Notes under the pieces: generated by a model
Seen by the model: only the letters and a program-made list of their open reading frames with translations
Told to the model about the DNA's origin: nothing
Databases searched by the model: none
Program-made: the position numbers and the translations under genes
Shown: in pieces, positions 26,301-37,213 of the stretch
Layout: the number at the start of each line of letters is the position of its first letter
Position numbering within the stretch: the first letter of the stretch is position 1
DNA from: Eutypella sp. D-1
Lineage: Eukaryota > Ascomycota > Sordariomycetes > Xylariales > Diatrypaceae
Length of the DNA stretch: 64,000 nt
Assembly: GCA_023313575.1 (NCBI GenBank)
Contig: JAJTTP010000002.1
Coordinates: forward strand, 930,001-994,000
Direction: 5' to 3'

Positions 26301-29300
26301 GCTTTGCACCCTTCGGTCTTGTCAGGGAGAATGTTCTCTAGCTTGATGGTTTTGAGTCGGTTTCTGACTGAAGTTGTGAAGCGATTCCATCGGTCCTGGG
26401 TCTGCGTGAAGATGTCATTCTTCATGTTGAGATCGTGTTCAACCTTCCAAGTGATCCTAGCGCGAGGAACAATAAGCTCGAGCAGGTCTATAGGGTCGTA
26501 GTGAACACGGACAATCTTGTCCTGGAAACCAAAGTAGCGAATATGTTCTCGGTGATGATCGTGAGGGCAGATCCAGCCGTCTTCGTCCTCGTCCTTAACC
26601 AGGCGCGTGCCTCGACTCCAGAAAGACAGTTCTAGATATTTGCCGAACGAATACTTGCAGGCTCCCTTGGACATCTCCATCTCGCTAGTCTCGCGCTTAC
26701 AGCTCTTGCAGTAGCTCCACATCATGATATTATCCCTGAGTGGTTTGCCCTTTGCGTCTTGTTCAATGAACACTGTAATGCGTGCCTCGCCATGGACGTA
26801 ACTGCGGTGGTGCTCATGCATCTTTCGGTCACATCCATTGGCATCGCAGATGGAATCGGCATGATAGCAAAGGTCTTCGATGTACTGTCCTAAGGTACAG
26901 TCGGGTACCGTTCCCGTGTTGGGGTCCCCGTGTTCATCGTAGAAAGCAAATGCGAACATAGTCGGTTCCATACACGGTATTTTCGTTTCGGTACAGATTT
27001 GAGAGTGCAATACTACAATATTCTGATGCGCGTATGGGTCAAACAGGTCCAGGTTACCTTGGATATAATTCTCCCATTGCCGTGTCTGTGTCTGGTAGTG
27101 GTACAGGGCCTTGTCGTATTCGGCATCATGAACAGCATGCAGGATGTCCATGACTTGACGCGCGGCTTTGTGTCCAGGTTGGTGTACCATCTGAGGCGTG
27201 ATAAGCTGGAACCGCTGTGGCTTTGACTTGTCTCCATCGCCACGCTCCTCCACGATGTCCTGATCTCTCAGCCTCTTCAGGTACGATAGCCTCCGTTCTT
27301 GTTCTCGCGCTTGCATAAGCAGGTATGGTTGAGCGAACTTGACAAACGGAGACGCTGAAAGTATTCTGGTCTCGTATTTGGCTACCATATCACTATAATA
27401 CGTGGGCATAGGGACATCTTCGGGAACAAGGCTAGCCTGTGAGTCATGCGCGTGGGCAGTATGAAGTGAGATGGACCTTTTTAACGGTTGATCTGCTTGC
27501 GACTGAGCTTGGTCTTGCTGAGACGCATCGGCAGATGATGATTCGCCAGTCTTTTCAGAAACATTAGACGCCTGGCTTGGAATTGTGTCATCTATGGTCA
27601 TGGTCGATAGTGTCCTCTGGCGTGTATCTTCCGAGCCACCGGTACACGTTCCTATGGATGGGCCACTGTCATCTGTTGATTGGGTCGTGGGGAGGCTCTC
27701 GGTAGTCGGAAGTTGAATGTACGAATCCCTCATCAAGCAGGATTCTAGCTTCAGATTGTAGACGACATATACCATGAACTCAGTAATACGCTTCAGTTCA
27801 GACAAGACAGCAGTGGAGGCACCGCGGAGGGCGATAGTACATCCGAGATCTTCGTTGCTGCCGGTCAAGAAGATATAGGTCTTCTTGCGGCCTGGAAGTT
27901 CATCATTAACAAACGTCTTGACTTCACACCCGTTGCTTTTCCCGGTTTGAAAGTCTGGTCGCGGAAGTGCCAGCATATCTAAGGATGAGATGATCTCCGT
28001 TTCAAGGCACCTGGAAACTGCAGAAAGAACCGAGGGCTTCACGTTGTAGGCAACGGCGATGTTGGCTTCCGAGAAGAGTTGCAGAGCTAGACCGGAGACG
28101 CCCTTCTCCGCTAGAAGCAGCTGGGGCCGGAGAGCGGATATTCTGCTTACCATTCTACTCAGAAATTCTTTTTCTTGTTCGATCACTGGCTGTAAGCTCA
28201 TAAAGTGCTGTTGGTGTCGCTGGTACTCAATTGGGAAAGATACGAGGACGACTCGGGGGTTAGATATGCGACGAGGCATGCTTTTTAACGCCATCTTCTT
28301 GGTAAATATGGCACCAGACACGTATGTGGTGTCACTCGGCCGGCCGCCAGGAATTTTCTTTAGCTTCACATAGTGTCTGATGTCCATATCGTCCCCTCGG
28401 TCAATGTCCGGATCAACAGAGGATGTGCACTTCAGCAGTATAGGAACCAAGGCCTTTTCCCATGATTTAACGTTTGGGACCTTGGCATCTTCAAGCAGTT
28501 GCCTCAATAGCTTTCGGACATGCAATAGACTCGCAGGATTAAGCTCCAGGCGAGGTTCCTTCTCTCCTTTCATGGATGAGCTTCTGGTAAGCCTCGATAC
28601 GACAGGAGGGGTAGGACTATCAAATAGTGGGAGTGTTTCAGTAGAGGCAGACGCGCCCTTCAGCAATGCAGATTTGGGCCGCGGAGAACGCATATGAGCA
28701 CTCGCAGTACTCAAATTCCGCCGTCTAGTGCTAGGTCTCGGGTGGATCAAAATCCCACTGTTATCGTCGACACCACGACTAGTATAGCTGAAACCGCTGA
28801 TGCTCTTTTCAGCTTGTGTCCTCGCTCGATTCCTTCTTGCGACTCCAAGATATGATCCGAAATTAGCTTTGTCGTGATCAAGACCAGCTTGACGGGGCTC
28901 TTCGCCTGTAAGGGTTGCAAAGAGGCTCATCTGCTCGTCGCCGCTCGATTCATCTGACATGTACGGAGCAAGATCGGGATCGATCACGTTGTCGTCGTGG
29001 AAAGCTGGCAGCCGAGACTTCTTAAGTGCCTCTTCATTTGCGGATTTCCGGAACGGCGCTGACCCATCTGGTACAGCTTTGAGCCGGGTCAGCAAACTCT
29101 GTCTCGAATTGTGGCGCCTGTGGCCCGATGACTGCGGCCTGCCCGATGTCATCGACCTTAGAGACCTTGAGGAACTGGGGCGGCTGAGTTGGGGCGCATC
29201 GATCTCTAACACGGCAGAGCTACGGTTTGAAGAATCACCGACCCGCCTTGTAGCTGGGATCGCCATCATCGGCGTAGAGAGAAACCGGCTGTTGTCGTCA

Positions 29301-30985
29301 ACGTCCTCAGTTCTCTCGGAAATGCTGGCATCGTCCCCGTCGATTCTCTCGGTCCTGTTGTTCGGAGCCTTGGATTGGTTCGTGCGAAATATCGCCGGAA
29401 GATAGGAATCGTCCGCAGAATCATCTGAAACGTTGCCATCTTGTCGCTGACTGATGACATAAAGACAACGCTTGCAAACCCGAAGTGTGCCTTGGACGCC
29501 AAACCTTTCCCCGGAAATGATAGATGTACACTTGTTATCGAAAATACAGCCACAGGTGCGACAATGGTGCTTACGACGAAATGCAGTGAATGGCGCGCCA
29601 CATTCAAAGCACTCACTGCAGGTCTCGTCAGCCATCCAAAAGTCCTTGCTCAAGACCTGTTTTCGCATAGACTCAAGCTTCGCATTAACCACTTCTGGGT
29701 TCCCTTCGTCGGTGGTCGTGCCCGGGATTCTGTAGTCGCCCGACTTCATCATCTCGGGCTTTGACGTCTGCCCAAAAGACTCATGGTTAATGTTGTTGTG
29801 GGCAGACGTGCTAATGGTACTGGCCTCGGCAGCACCCTGTGATATAGAGGAATTGGAGCGGCCATCCGAAGCACGTGAGCGAGAGCGGTTCAATCGGTTA
29901 ATGACCGCCGGGCGCCTCGAGTGATCCCTAGCAGAGAGCCTGGTAGATTGTGGCACATTGGGATCGGACACCGACGACTGGACAACCGAAACAGCAGAGT
30001 GCATAGAGCTCTTGATAGGGCTGACTGGCGAATCCATGCTACCATCTACGCTGGGCGCGTTTTCACGGCGAGATCGGCCAGAAGCAGAAGCCAAAGACTT
30101 TTCTAAAGAGGATGCACTCTTTACTTCTGGCATGACAAGTGACGGCGGCCCATCTGGAGGTTTTCCCGTGCTCATTCTACCATTTCCCTTGCCGGGGGGA
30201 TCGTCGGCAGTTGCAGAGGACTGACGGATCGAGTCTCTAAAAGCATTCACATTGACCGGAGCAATAGCAGCAGTGGGCTTCGCGCCTAGGCTGGATATGC
30301 TCTGGCGACTCGAAGACTTGGAATTAGCTATGGTGGCCAGGTTAGTGGTTGACGGTGCCTTTACAGACGGGGGATGTTGTGCCTGGCCCTCAGGAGTTGA
30401 TATGATCATGGAAGCTGTATTTTGCGCTGCTGGGTCGGATGTATTGGAGTTGAACGTCGAGATAGTCAGTGTAGTATCGTTACGAGGCACTGGTGGTAAA
30501 GAATTCCGGGAGCTCGTGCCGATTGTGCTCGTAGAACCACCCCTCTGTCTGGTGGAAGAGGCATCGTGTCCAGTCACATCAGAAGTCTCCTGGCTAGATT
30601 TTGATGGAGCCTTTTCCTTTTCCTTCTCCTTGTCCTTATTCCCGGGGCCAACACCTCCACTCGAATCTCCCTTGAAACGGAAGTATTTCGATAGGCCACT
30701 GAAGCCATGTTGAACCAGTTCGGTCGTCAAACCCTTAGTTTCTTCGGTAGCGGTAGTATCCGGGGGAGGCTCGAGGTCATTGAAAGTTGTCAAGATATCC
30801 CGTTGATTTGCTGATGTATGAATCTTGTCAAGGGCCAGGGCGAGTTGTTCTTTATCAAGCTGAGTCGAGGCTAGGGAAGTGGAGGCGATGGAACCACGAC
30901 GGGAACTTAAGCTGACGCCGGTAGGCGATGTGACAGGCGGTTGGGGCGTTAAGGAGGAGGAAGGTGGTCGGTTTTTGGCCGACAT
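23309..30985 (-). CDS. fab1: Fab1/PIKfyve phosphatidylinositol-3-phosphate 5-kinase
   Basis: Three exons, 30985-24164, 24106-23502 and 23423-23309, encode 2513 residues; introns are 57 and 78 nt. A FYVE zinc finger (about 451-511) with the PI3P-binding RRKHHCRTCG motif is followed by a GroEL/TCP1-like CCT domain (VSFPIEYQRHQ..GLALQLFSEANI..GCTIALRGAS), a Cys-rich region with NGCDRK and YCKSCK motifs, and the C-terminal PIP kinase (SPVETNAFLRFAPSYF, IFDLKGS, MDYSLMIAVDE). The last intron must be removed to restore MARYILESPNCWHQFG, the normal Fab1 end. The kinase makes PI(3,5)P2 on vacuole and endosome membranes. ATG 30985 has a good context; the in-frame GTG at 30997 is not used. Between the FYVE and CCT domains, and before the kinase, are long disordered Ser/Pro-rich stretches, normal for filamentous fungi. 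Confidence 0.97.
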
Positions 30986-32366
30986 GTTGGCGATCACATA
31001 AAGGCGATCACGTAGGGCTCAGGGTCGTGTAAGAATTCATGGTATTCCTCTAATATATGATAATCCACTGGTATTCAACCAAGGCAACCAAGGCAACCAA
31101 AGTCGAAGTCTAAGCTGGCTCTGACTTTGGCTCTGACTCTGGCTCTGGGTGTCTAGTGGCTTTCTTGTCGTATATTGTCTGTTATCTATCGGCCTTCGTC
31201 CGTGTGGTGGCTATCATGGCCTTACCACCTCAGTGAGAATCAATCCCACATTGAGCATGGAGGCAACAAATCTCTTGTTCGGGCAGATGATATATGTCCA
31301 GGTGGTATACCAGATGGACTGATATAGGCGAACTATAAGAGGGGAAGTTTTGGAGTCAGTGGCGGAATAGAGGATGACGGCATGGTATAAGGGGGGACCT
31401 CGGGAAGGGAAAAGTTGGAAAATTATCTACTTAGTATTTAGGATCTTGGAAAGTATGTAAGAAATATGATATGGCAATTCATTAGGTATGTAGTCGGTGT
31501 ACGATATGATACCTTCCACTGCCTACCAGGAGGTTTCCCGGTATTACAGGCAAAGAGTGGAAGAAGTAATCCATGGATGGTTGGAAGCTGAAAGGCTTGA
31601 AGATCTAGGTAGAGTTTATAGTGACGTACTTTCCAGTCAAGTCTACTACTACTGTATACGAGATAATGGGCAGTCTAGACCCGACCCCCGATCGACCGAC
31701 CAACCAACCGACCCCCGGGGTTCTTTGTCTAGGAGACCTTAAGTAAGCCTAAGATGGTGCTATGTACGCCCCTCTTCCTAATACACTAGAGGGGTACATT
31801 TCTTGACCATACTTAATATATGATTTAGCATTGTACCATTCAAACCTACAGCCCCTCTAACTAAAAGGCACGTGAAGACCTGGCACCTGGGCTTGGGGTG
31901 TGCTTAAGGCTGCAGGGATCATAATGTACCCAAGTATCCGTAGCTCTGCTACCTAACCCGGCTGTCGCAACCATCTACTACCTACCGGTATGCACAACAC
32001 CTGTGCCAGTCACCTGTACAACGCGTCTTATCAGTCGCGTCCAATTACAGAACCCGCGCAACAGTTCCAGGTTATCTTAAGCTTCCCCCACCTCACTCAA
32101 TAGGTTATAGCCGTCCAATCTACCTACCTATATGTAAGCATGTATGGGAGGTAATACAAACGGAAGCTAGGTACCCAGGTCAAAAATTGCTGACTTCTCT
32201 ATACTTGTGGAAATTGTTCCGACCTAATACCACTTTTCCACTACCCTTCTCTCTGATAATGAGGATTCAATCCGGTCTACATACTAACCGTAGTAGCCAA
32301 CCATTACCACGCAGCCCCTATCGATGCAAACAACAATAACAGGCAGTGAGTAGATCTGCCGTGTAG
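30986..32366. other. Divergent intergenic region, fab1 and the 766-residue protein
   Basis: About 1.4 kb shared promoter space. It holds two short tandem repeats: CAACCAAGG units at 31076-31101 and GGCTCTGACTCT-like units at 31115-31148, both in the probable fab1 leader. A TACCTACCTA motif lies at 32121-32130. No gene seen. Confidence 0.5.
31076..31148 (+). repeat. Two adjacent short tandem repeats
   Basis: Three copies of CAACCAAGG (last imperfect) are followed after about 13 bp by three copies of a 12-bp GGCTCTGACTCT-like unit. Both sit 90-160 bp upstream of the fab1 ATG. Confidence 0.7.
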
Positions 32367-34667
32367 ATGGAGGCCATGGCCACCTACTCAACTGATGATC
32401 TCATACTGGAACTATTAGGGGAGCATACTATTCGACGCTCTATTGTCAGGATATCTACGGAGCAAAAGAAACTATTAGATGGTGATGTAGCGTGGTCTCA
32501 CGATCATTGCAGGCGCCAGCAAATTTTCAATGTGCCTGCTCAGGTTCTCCAAGATCTCAAGACATCCTACTCTCGCCGAATAGAGACTAAACGATCAAGG
32601 AAGGATTCTATCTCTCCCAACAAGAAGCAGCATAATGTTGCTAGTCAGGGTAGCGTCGAAAAAGAAAGAGATGACTCGGAATCCGTCGCAACGCCTGAGC
32701 ATTATGATGAGCGGGAGCCTGAACCCAATACGCAAACAAATCCCGGTAATGAAGATAAGAGTGGAGATGAAGGTGAGGACGGGGATGAAGATGAGACGAA
32801 AACGCAAGTATCTTGGGATACAAGCGACGATGAACACCTGCACCCTCCGCAGGCTCAGGTACAAGATGGACAGGAAGATTTCCAAACACAAGTGCCTTTG
32901 AGGTCTACCCCGTCCGATCCAAGTCAGGCGCCGCCCACCTTGCCTCCCATGCCACCACCACCGGCGATACCTGACCGATCTGCCTCCAACGACAATCCAT
33001 CAAGCAGTCCCAGTCCCAGTCCCGAGGACGAACTTGAACTGGAGGTTCCCGCCGCCCTGGAAGTCGACGTAGCTCCTGTCAACAAGGTTGCCCAACCTGT
33101 GATTTCGCCGATGCTCGCAACACCCCCTTCCGCCCAGGTAGTTCCGTGCACGTATGAGCCTCGGGAATTATTAGCCTCCCCAGAAAGAGAGGAGAAGACG
33201 AAGCAGAAAAGGAAACGACCTGTATACAAGGAAATACCCGAACTATACCATCCACCAAAGAGTGCTGCGGTTACCTCGCTTAGGACGGGCAAGGCTGGCA
33301 TGAGCCCTTCGAAGCCAGCTCTTATCGACATACAGAGCTCCTCGTCTACAGACACATCATCTATTATACCCGCGACTAGCATACCGATACCCAGTCATGA
33401 TCTTCCCAGAGACGTTGTGAACCCTTTACCCGAGTCTTCACAACACCGGCCGGCCTCTTCATTGGAATCCTTGGCGCCTCGGGAACGTCTAGGGCCACAA
33501 TACAACACCAGCAGCCTAGAGGGTCCTGCGTTTTCTAAACCGCGACAAGAGTCTCCTGTTTATGTGCCACCTCCATCACCCAAGGTACCATCTTCGCCTC
33601 CACCAAGTACTTCTGCTCCAGGCCCGGAACCAGTCACGCAACCTGCAAAACAGCCCGAGGCCCCATTCATTGAATTCACAATCGCGTATCCCCAGTACAC
33701 AGGCAGCCTCAACGACTTTGTTACGGCGTGCATCTATCTCAAGACGCTTGTAGCAAAGCGGAGACTGCGACCTTTCCTCTTTGACGATTTCGTCCGGGCA
33801 TGGACTGAAGGGTATCTTCCCTACATCCGCGAATGCGACGAGTCAGATCCTCCCACCAAAGCCCTGAGGGCGATTGAGTGGTTCAACCAACTGGACGGTG
33901 CACCTGTATTTACGAAACACATCTTGACGGTGCCCGAGCTTGACCGGGTGCTAGAATTTTATCCTGACGAAGCACCGCCCTCTTCAAGGGAAACGCACAA
34001 GATCCCCGGGTACGCAAGAGCGGCAGAAGCGGCGGACAAGGGCAAGGAAGTCGCGAAGAGTAGCCTTGCAGCCACAACGTCGTCTCAGTCCAGTCTCAAG
34101 TCTAGCGCCCCGTCTTTTGACCGGGGCTACCGAGGTTCCCAGGGAGCGGCCTCGACGGTAGCAGAGGTCCTAGATGAGGAACCACCGCAGGCGGGTAAGC
34201 CCGCAGCACCACCACCGCCGCCGCCGCCGCCGCCTCCAGCCCCAGATCGAGCCCAGCCAACACCAGGCCGGGCATCCAGCAAACCGATAAGCGAGCCACC
34301 GAAACGACCCAACTCAACGGGATTCACGCGCTCGCTGTCCGAGGCCGCGTCAGCGTCACACAAGCGCAAGGCGCCGAGCGCGGAATTCCTCATACCGCCA
34401 CCGAAGAAGACGTCGACGGGTGGCGGGTCGCGCGCTGTCCCGCGATCCCCGAGCGGCAGCAGCGCGCGCTCGGACGAATCGAGGCCCACCACGGCCACGA
34501 CCACGGGCGGTGGTGGCAGCACCAGGAGGCGATACGCGGACGATCCGGAGAAGAGAAGGCAGATGTTCGGCATGTACCTGAAGAAGAAGCGGCAGAAGGA
34601 GGGTATAGCGAGCTCGGCGCCCGTCCAAAGCAATAGCACCCCCACATCCGGGCAGAAAGGGCAGTAA
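32367..34667 (+). CDS. Unrecognised large protein, mostly disordered, with one folded core
   Basis: One exon of 766 residues; ATG 32376 has a better start context (GCCATGG) and would give 763. Residues 1-75 look folded and helical (DDLILELLGEHTIRRSIVRI, FNVPAQVLQDLKTSYSRR). Residues about 80-430 are acidic, then Pro/Ser-rich and disordered. A second compact region at about 430-550 (EFTIAYPQYTGSLNDFV, FLFDDFVRAWTEGYLPYI, RAIEWFNQLDGAPVFTKHIL) is rich in aromatic residues and probably the functional domain. The tail has a run of 11 prolines encoded by CCN codons and ends in a basic helix with RRRYADDPEKRRQMFGMYLKKKR, which could be nuclear-targeting. I do not recognise the family. It is transcribed away from fab1; the neighbours give no clue. 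Confidence 0.75.
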   Translation: MEAMATYSTDDLILELLGEHTIRRSIVRISTEQKKLLDGDVAWSHDHCRRQQIFNVPAQVLQDLKTSYSRRIETKRSRKDSISPNKKQHNVASQGSVEKERDDSESVATPEHYDEREPEPNTQTNPGNEDKSGDEGEDGDEDETKTQVSWDTSDDEHLHPPQAQVQDGQEDFQTQVPLRSTPSDPSQAPPTLPPMPPPPAIPDRSASNDNPSSSPSPSPEDELELEVPAALEVDVAPVNKVAQPVISPMLATPPSAQVVPCTYEPRELLASPEREEKTKQKRKRPVYKEIPELYHPPKSAAVTSLRTGKAGMSPSKPALIDIQSSSSTDTSSIIPATSIPIPSHDLPRDVVNPLPESSQHRPASSLESLAPRERLGPQYNTSSLEGPAFSKPRQESPVYVPPPSPKVPSSPPPSTSAPGPEPVTQPAKQPEAPFIEFTIAYPQYTGSLNDFVTACIYLKTLVAKRRLRPFLFDDFVRAWTEGYLPYIRECDESDPPTKALRAIEWFNQLDGAPVFTKHILTVPELDRVLEFYPDEAPPSSRETHKIPGYARAAEAADKGKEVAKSSLAATTSSQSSLKSSAPSFDRGYRGSQGAASTVAEVLDEEPPQAGKPAAPPPPPPPPPPAPDRAQPTPGRASSKPISEPPKRPNSTGFTRSLSEAASASHKRKAPSAEFLIPPPKKTSTGGGSRAVPRSPSGSSARSDESRPTTATTTGGGGSTRRRYADDPEKRRQMFGMYLKKKRQKEGIASSAPVQSNSTPTSGQKGQ

Positions 34668-35321
34668 GTGAGGAGGAACCATTTTTTTCTCCCCCGCCCA
34701 CGGCCCACGAGAGTAAGAGCAACGGCCCGCAGAAGCACTGCCTAACGGGGTATGTGGAAGTTGGTTTACTTGTATAATAACTGCTTTGGACGAACATGTC
34801 TGTTTGTATTCTTCTTTATATGGCTTCCCAGGATTCATGGAAACTTAGCAGGCGAGGCGAAGATACCCCCCCTTTGTATTTAGCTATTGCGGCCTCATCG
34901 ACCGTTTTGGTCCCGGGTTTCGGTATTACTATAGTGGCCTGAATATAACAGCGCGTTTATATCATCTCTGAATAAGTTCTATTGTTGCTACGTACCTAGG
35001 TGCTCATGTAGCTACATCGTCTCAAGAGGGCTACTAGTCATCCAACACGATCAGGAACGTGTTATGTCACAAGGGGGCTTCGTTGATATAACGGTGCAAT
35101 GTCCAGTCAGCCCATCAGCAGCACAGCAAAACCCGCAGAGCAAAGTGGGTAGAAATGAAAACCTTAGAAATCTCTACCGCACAAATGCCGTTATATATGG
35201 TTGAAAGGGTGAATCTAACCAAGGGAACATCGAGAAATACAAAGCAACGCCACCATCCCCTTCTCCCTCGCTCCCCGTCCCCCAGCCCTCCAACTCCCCC
35301 TTAAAATTAAAACACGATCTC

Positions 35322-35349
35322 AAAAAAAAAAAAAAAAAAAAAAAAAAAA
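35322..35349 (+). repeat. 28-nt poly-A tract
   Basis: Uninterrupted A run followed by an A/G-rich stretch to about 35389. No retroelement coding sequence or target-site duplication is evident, so it is recorded as a simple repeat. Confidence 0.9.
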
Positions 35350-35750
35350 GAAAGAAAAAGAAAGCGAAAAAAAAAGAAGAAAAAAAAACCTCGGAACCAG
35401 ACACCCTCTACCTAGATCCTTGGCTGAAAGGCAAGGCGGGCCAGCCACCCGGGGTGTGAGCGTCTTATCCTCTCGTCAGAGGGCTCGAACGCTCGGAACC
35501 TACGAAAAACCCTCCCGGAACCTAGAAAGCCAGGTGAGTTTTTCTAGATCACCCCGCCATTGGGCCACATGGCCATTGCAGCTGTATCCAAGTTTGGGGT
35601 GACTTGGGAAGCTGCTCTCTTCTTTTGACTTAAGGCACCTAGACCTGGGTAGCTACCCCCCTCTCCCCCTCTTGGAGGAAGCTCCAGTCGGGTCACCGAG
35701 GAATAGCCGCAAGGCCTCAGGTACATACGCTCTATCTCGTACGTACCTTC

Positions 35751-35772
35751 CCTACCTACCTAGGTAGGTAGG
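35751..35772. repeat. 22-nt perfect palindrome of the AGGTAGGT motif
   Basis: Reads CCTACCTACCT then its exact reverse complement. The same ACCTACCT/AGGTAGGT element recurs singly in many other intergenic regions of this window. Confidence 0.85.
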
Positions 35773-36167
35773 TAAGGTATGAAAGATTCGAGGCAGGCAC
35801 GTTCCTACACTGCAGCATTATACGTAGTGGCCCGTTTTTATTGTCTTCTATCTCCTATCGCAACTATTCCAATAGGCATCACAAGTCTGGAGCGAAGGAC
35901 CCAAAATGACTGCAACGGACAGCATCAACTACTACGCACTCAGTGCCCATTACGTATGAATTACTGAATTACAAAGTCGGGAGCTGATACTCACAGATTC
36001 GCTTGGTAGCTACCTACTAGGTAAGTAACTCGTTCATGCTATGTATGCTTCTAATATGCCTACTTAAAAGGAGGCCAGCCTCCCACTGGTTCCTGCTCTT
36101 ATCGTATTCCTAAGAGTCTACACTTAAAAAAAGAAAGGAAAATAGGAAAAGGGGAGGGCAGGGGGGA

Positions 36168-36184
36168 GGGGGGGGGGGGGGGGG
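36168..36184 (+). repeat. 17-nt poly-G tract
   Basis: Uninterrupted 17 G run, preceded by A/G-rich sequence, about 50 bp beyond the stop of the small ORF at 36232. Confidence 0.9.
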
Positions 36185-36231
36185 TTGAGGGGACTAACTC
36201 GACTGGCAACACATCTTCAATGGTCTTTCCC

Positions 36232-36669
36232 TCACTGCCCCCCATATAGATATATCTCCACTATATCGGAGCCGTAATTTAAAATATCCCGCAGAGTAGT
36301 AAACCCCCCCCTGGAGTCCACTCTCTCCTCCCCGGGCACCGGCGTCGACGCCGGCGGCGGCGGCGGCAAGGGTTCGTCGCCGTCGTCGTCCTCACCGGCA
36401 GCGGCAGTCTTCCCCGGGCTGCTCTGGCATGGGCACGGGCTGCGCTCTGTGGTGGTGCTGGTGGTGGTGGTGGAGCTGCTACTGCCGCTATTGCAGCGAC
36501 ATGGCGGCACTTCCGGTAGGCCATCGTTCTGTGGTAAATCAGCGTCTTGGGAGACATCGCCGGCAGAGCTAGCTGCACGGTCATTGGAAATCCCCTCTGC
36601 TGGCTCATGCCGGCTCACTGGGGCGCTGATGTCGTCCTGTGGTAGCTGCTCTTTATTAACGTTGGCCAT
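36232..36669 (-). CDS. Hypothetical small disordered protein
   Basis: A 145-residue ORF from ATG 36669 (an in-frame ATG at 36825 would give 197). A TATAAATA box at 36833-36840 on the minus strand lies too close to 36825 to allow transcription from there but is well placed for 36669, which decides the start. The protein is acidic and low-complexity: a pair of Cys motifs (CRC, CPC) separated by a Ser/Thr run, a Pro run, and an ordered-looking end FTTLRDILNYGSDIVEIYLYGG. No family recognised. Coding status rests on the good promoter and start context only. Confidence 0.4.
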   Translation of the reverse strand: MANVNKEQLPQDDISAPVSRHEPAEGISNDRAASSAGDVSQDADLPQNDGLPEVPPCRCNSGSSSSTTTTSTTTERSPCPCQSSPGKTAAAGEDDDGDEPLPPPPPASTPVPGEERVDSRGGFTTLRDILNYGSDIVEIYLYGGQ

Positions 36670-36832
36670 TGTGTTCTTATTTGTTTGTTTCTCTGTCTGT
36701 ATGACTTTTTCGCTTCTGTTGCGCTTGTTAATAAATGGCGGCTGTTTGTTAAGATTATGTGTACGTTTGTCTTGTGTCTGAGGAGATGATTGTTCTACTT
36801 CTCTTCTGGGAGACATGGCATACATATGCCAC

Positions 36833-36840
36833 TATTTATA
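36833..36840 (-). promoter_or_regulatory. Candidate TATA box of the small disordered-protein gene
   Basis: TATAAATA on the minus strand, 164 bp upstream of ATG 36669. It excludes the more distal ATG 36825 as a likely start. Confidence 0.45.
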
Positions 36841-36976
36841 CACCCTTCTCGTCGGGGTAATTGCTGTGTGCCAACATGTGAACATAATAACACAACCTGA
36901 TCGTTGTGAGAGGACAATGGCTTTCACTCGTGCATATGTTAACAAAGGGGCTACCCAGGCTGCCAGAGTGTCCGCC

Positions 36977-37213
36977 ATGAAACTGGCTGTCTATGAGCAT
37001 CGGTCATCATCTATGAATGACACCACTCTTGAGAGAACCCCAGCACTGTTAGAACAATCACTTTGTTGCAAACTTCCCTTCTTACCAAGTGTTTACTTAG
37101 TTTAATGCTGTCGCAAACACCACCGCAGGTCCGAATTGCCGCTGATAATCATAGTTCCAGTCGCGGTCGTCATTCATAGATGATGGCCGATGCTCATAGA
37201 CAACCAGTTTCAT
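36977..37213. repeat. Imperfect 45-bp inverted repeat with a 147-bp spacer
   Basis: The plus-strand arm 36977-37021 and the reverse complement of 37169-37213 match at 43 of 45 positions; both differences are C/T transitions. Each arm starts with ATGAAACTGG and can be translated as MKLxVYEHRxSSMND. Similarity stops abruptly at both ends. An RNA across it could fold into a long hairpin. Origin unknown: duplicated gene fragment or mobile-element remnant. Confidence 0.85.

Larger units (their letters stand above)
34668..36231. other. Intergenic region with homopolymers and a 22-nt palindrome
   Basis: About 1.56 kb. A 28-nt A run (35322-35349) merges into an A/G-rich stretch, a 22-nt perfect palindrome of AGGTAGGT units lies at 35751-35772, and a 17-nt G run at 36168-36184. 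The ORFs here are A-run or T-run artefacts; no gene is supported. Confidence 0.5.

Noticed and set aside
35174..35404. Phe-rich ORF over the poly-A tract, and the poly-A as a retroposon tail
   Set aside because: The ORF is the translation of a T run. No coding remnant or target-site duplication supports a retroposon.
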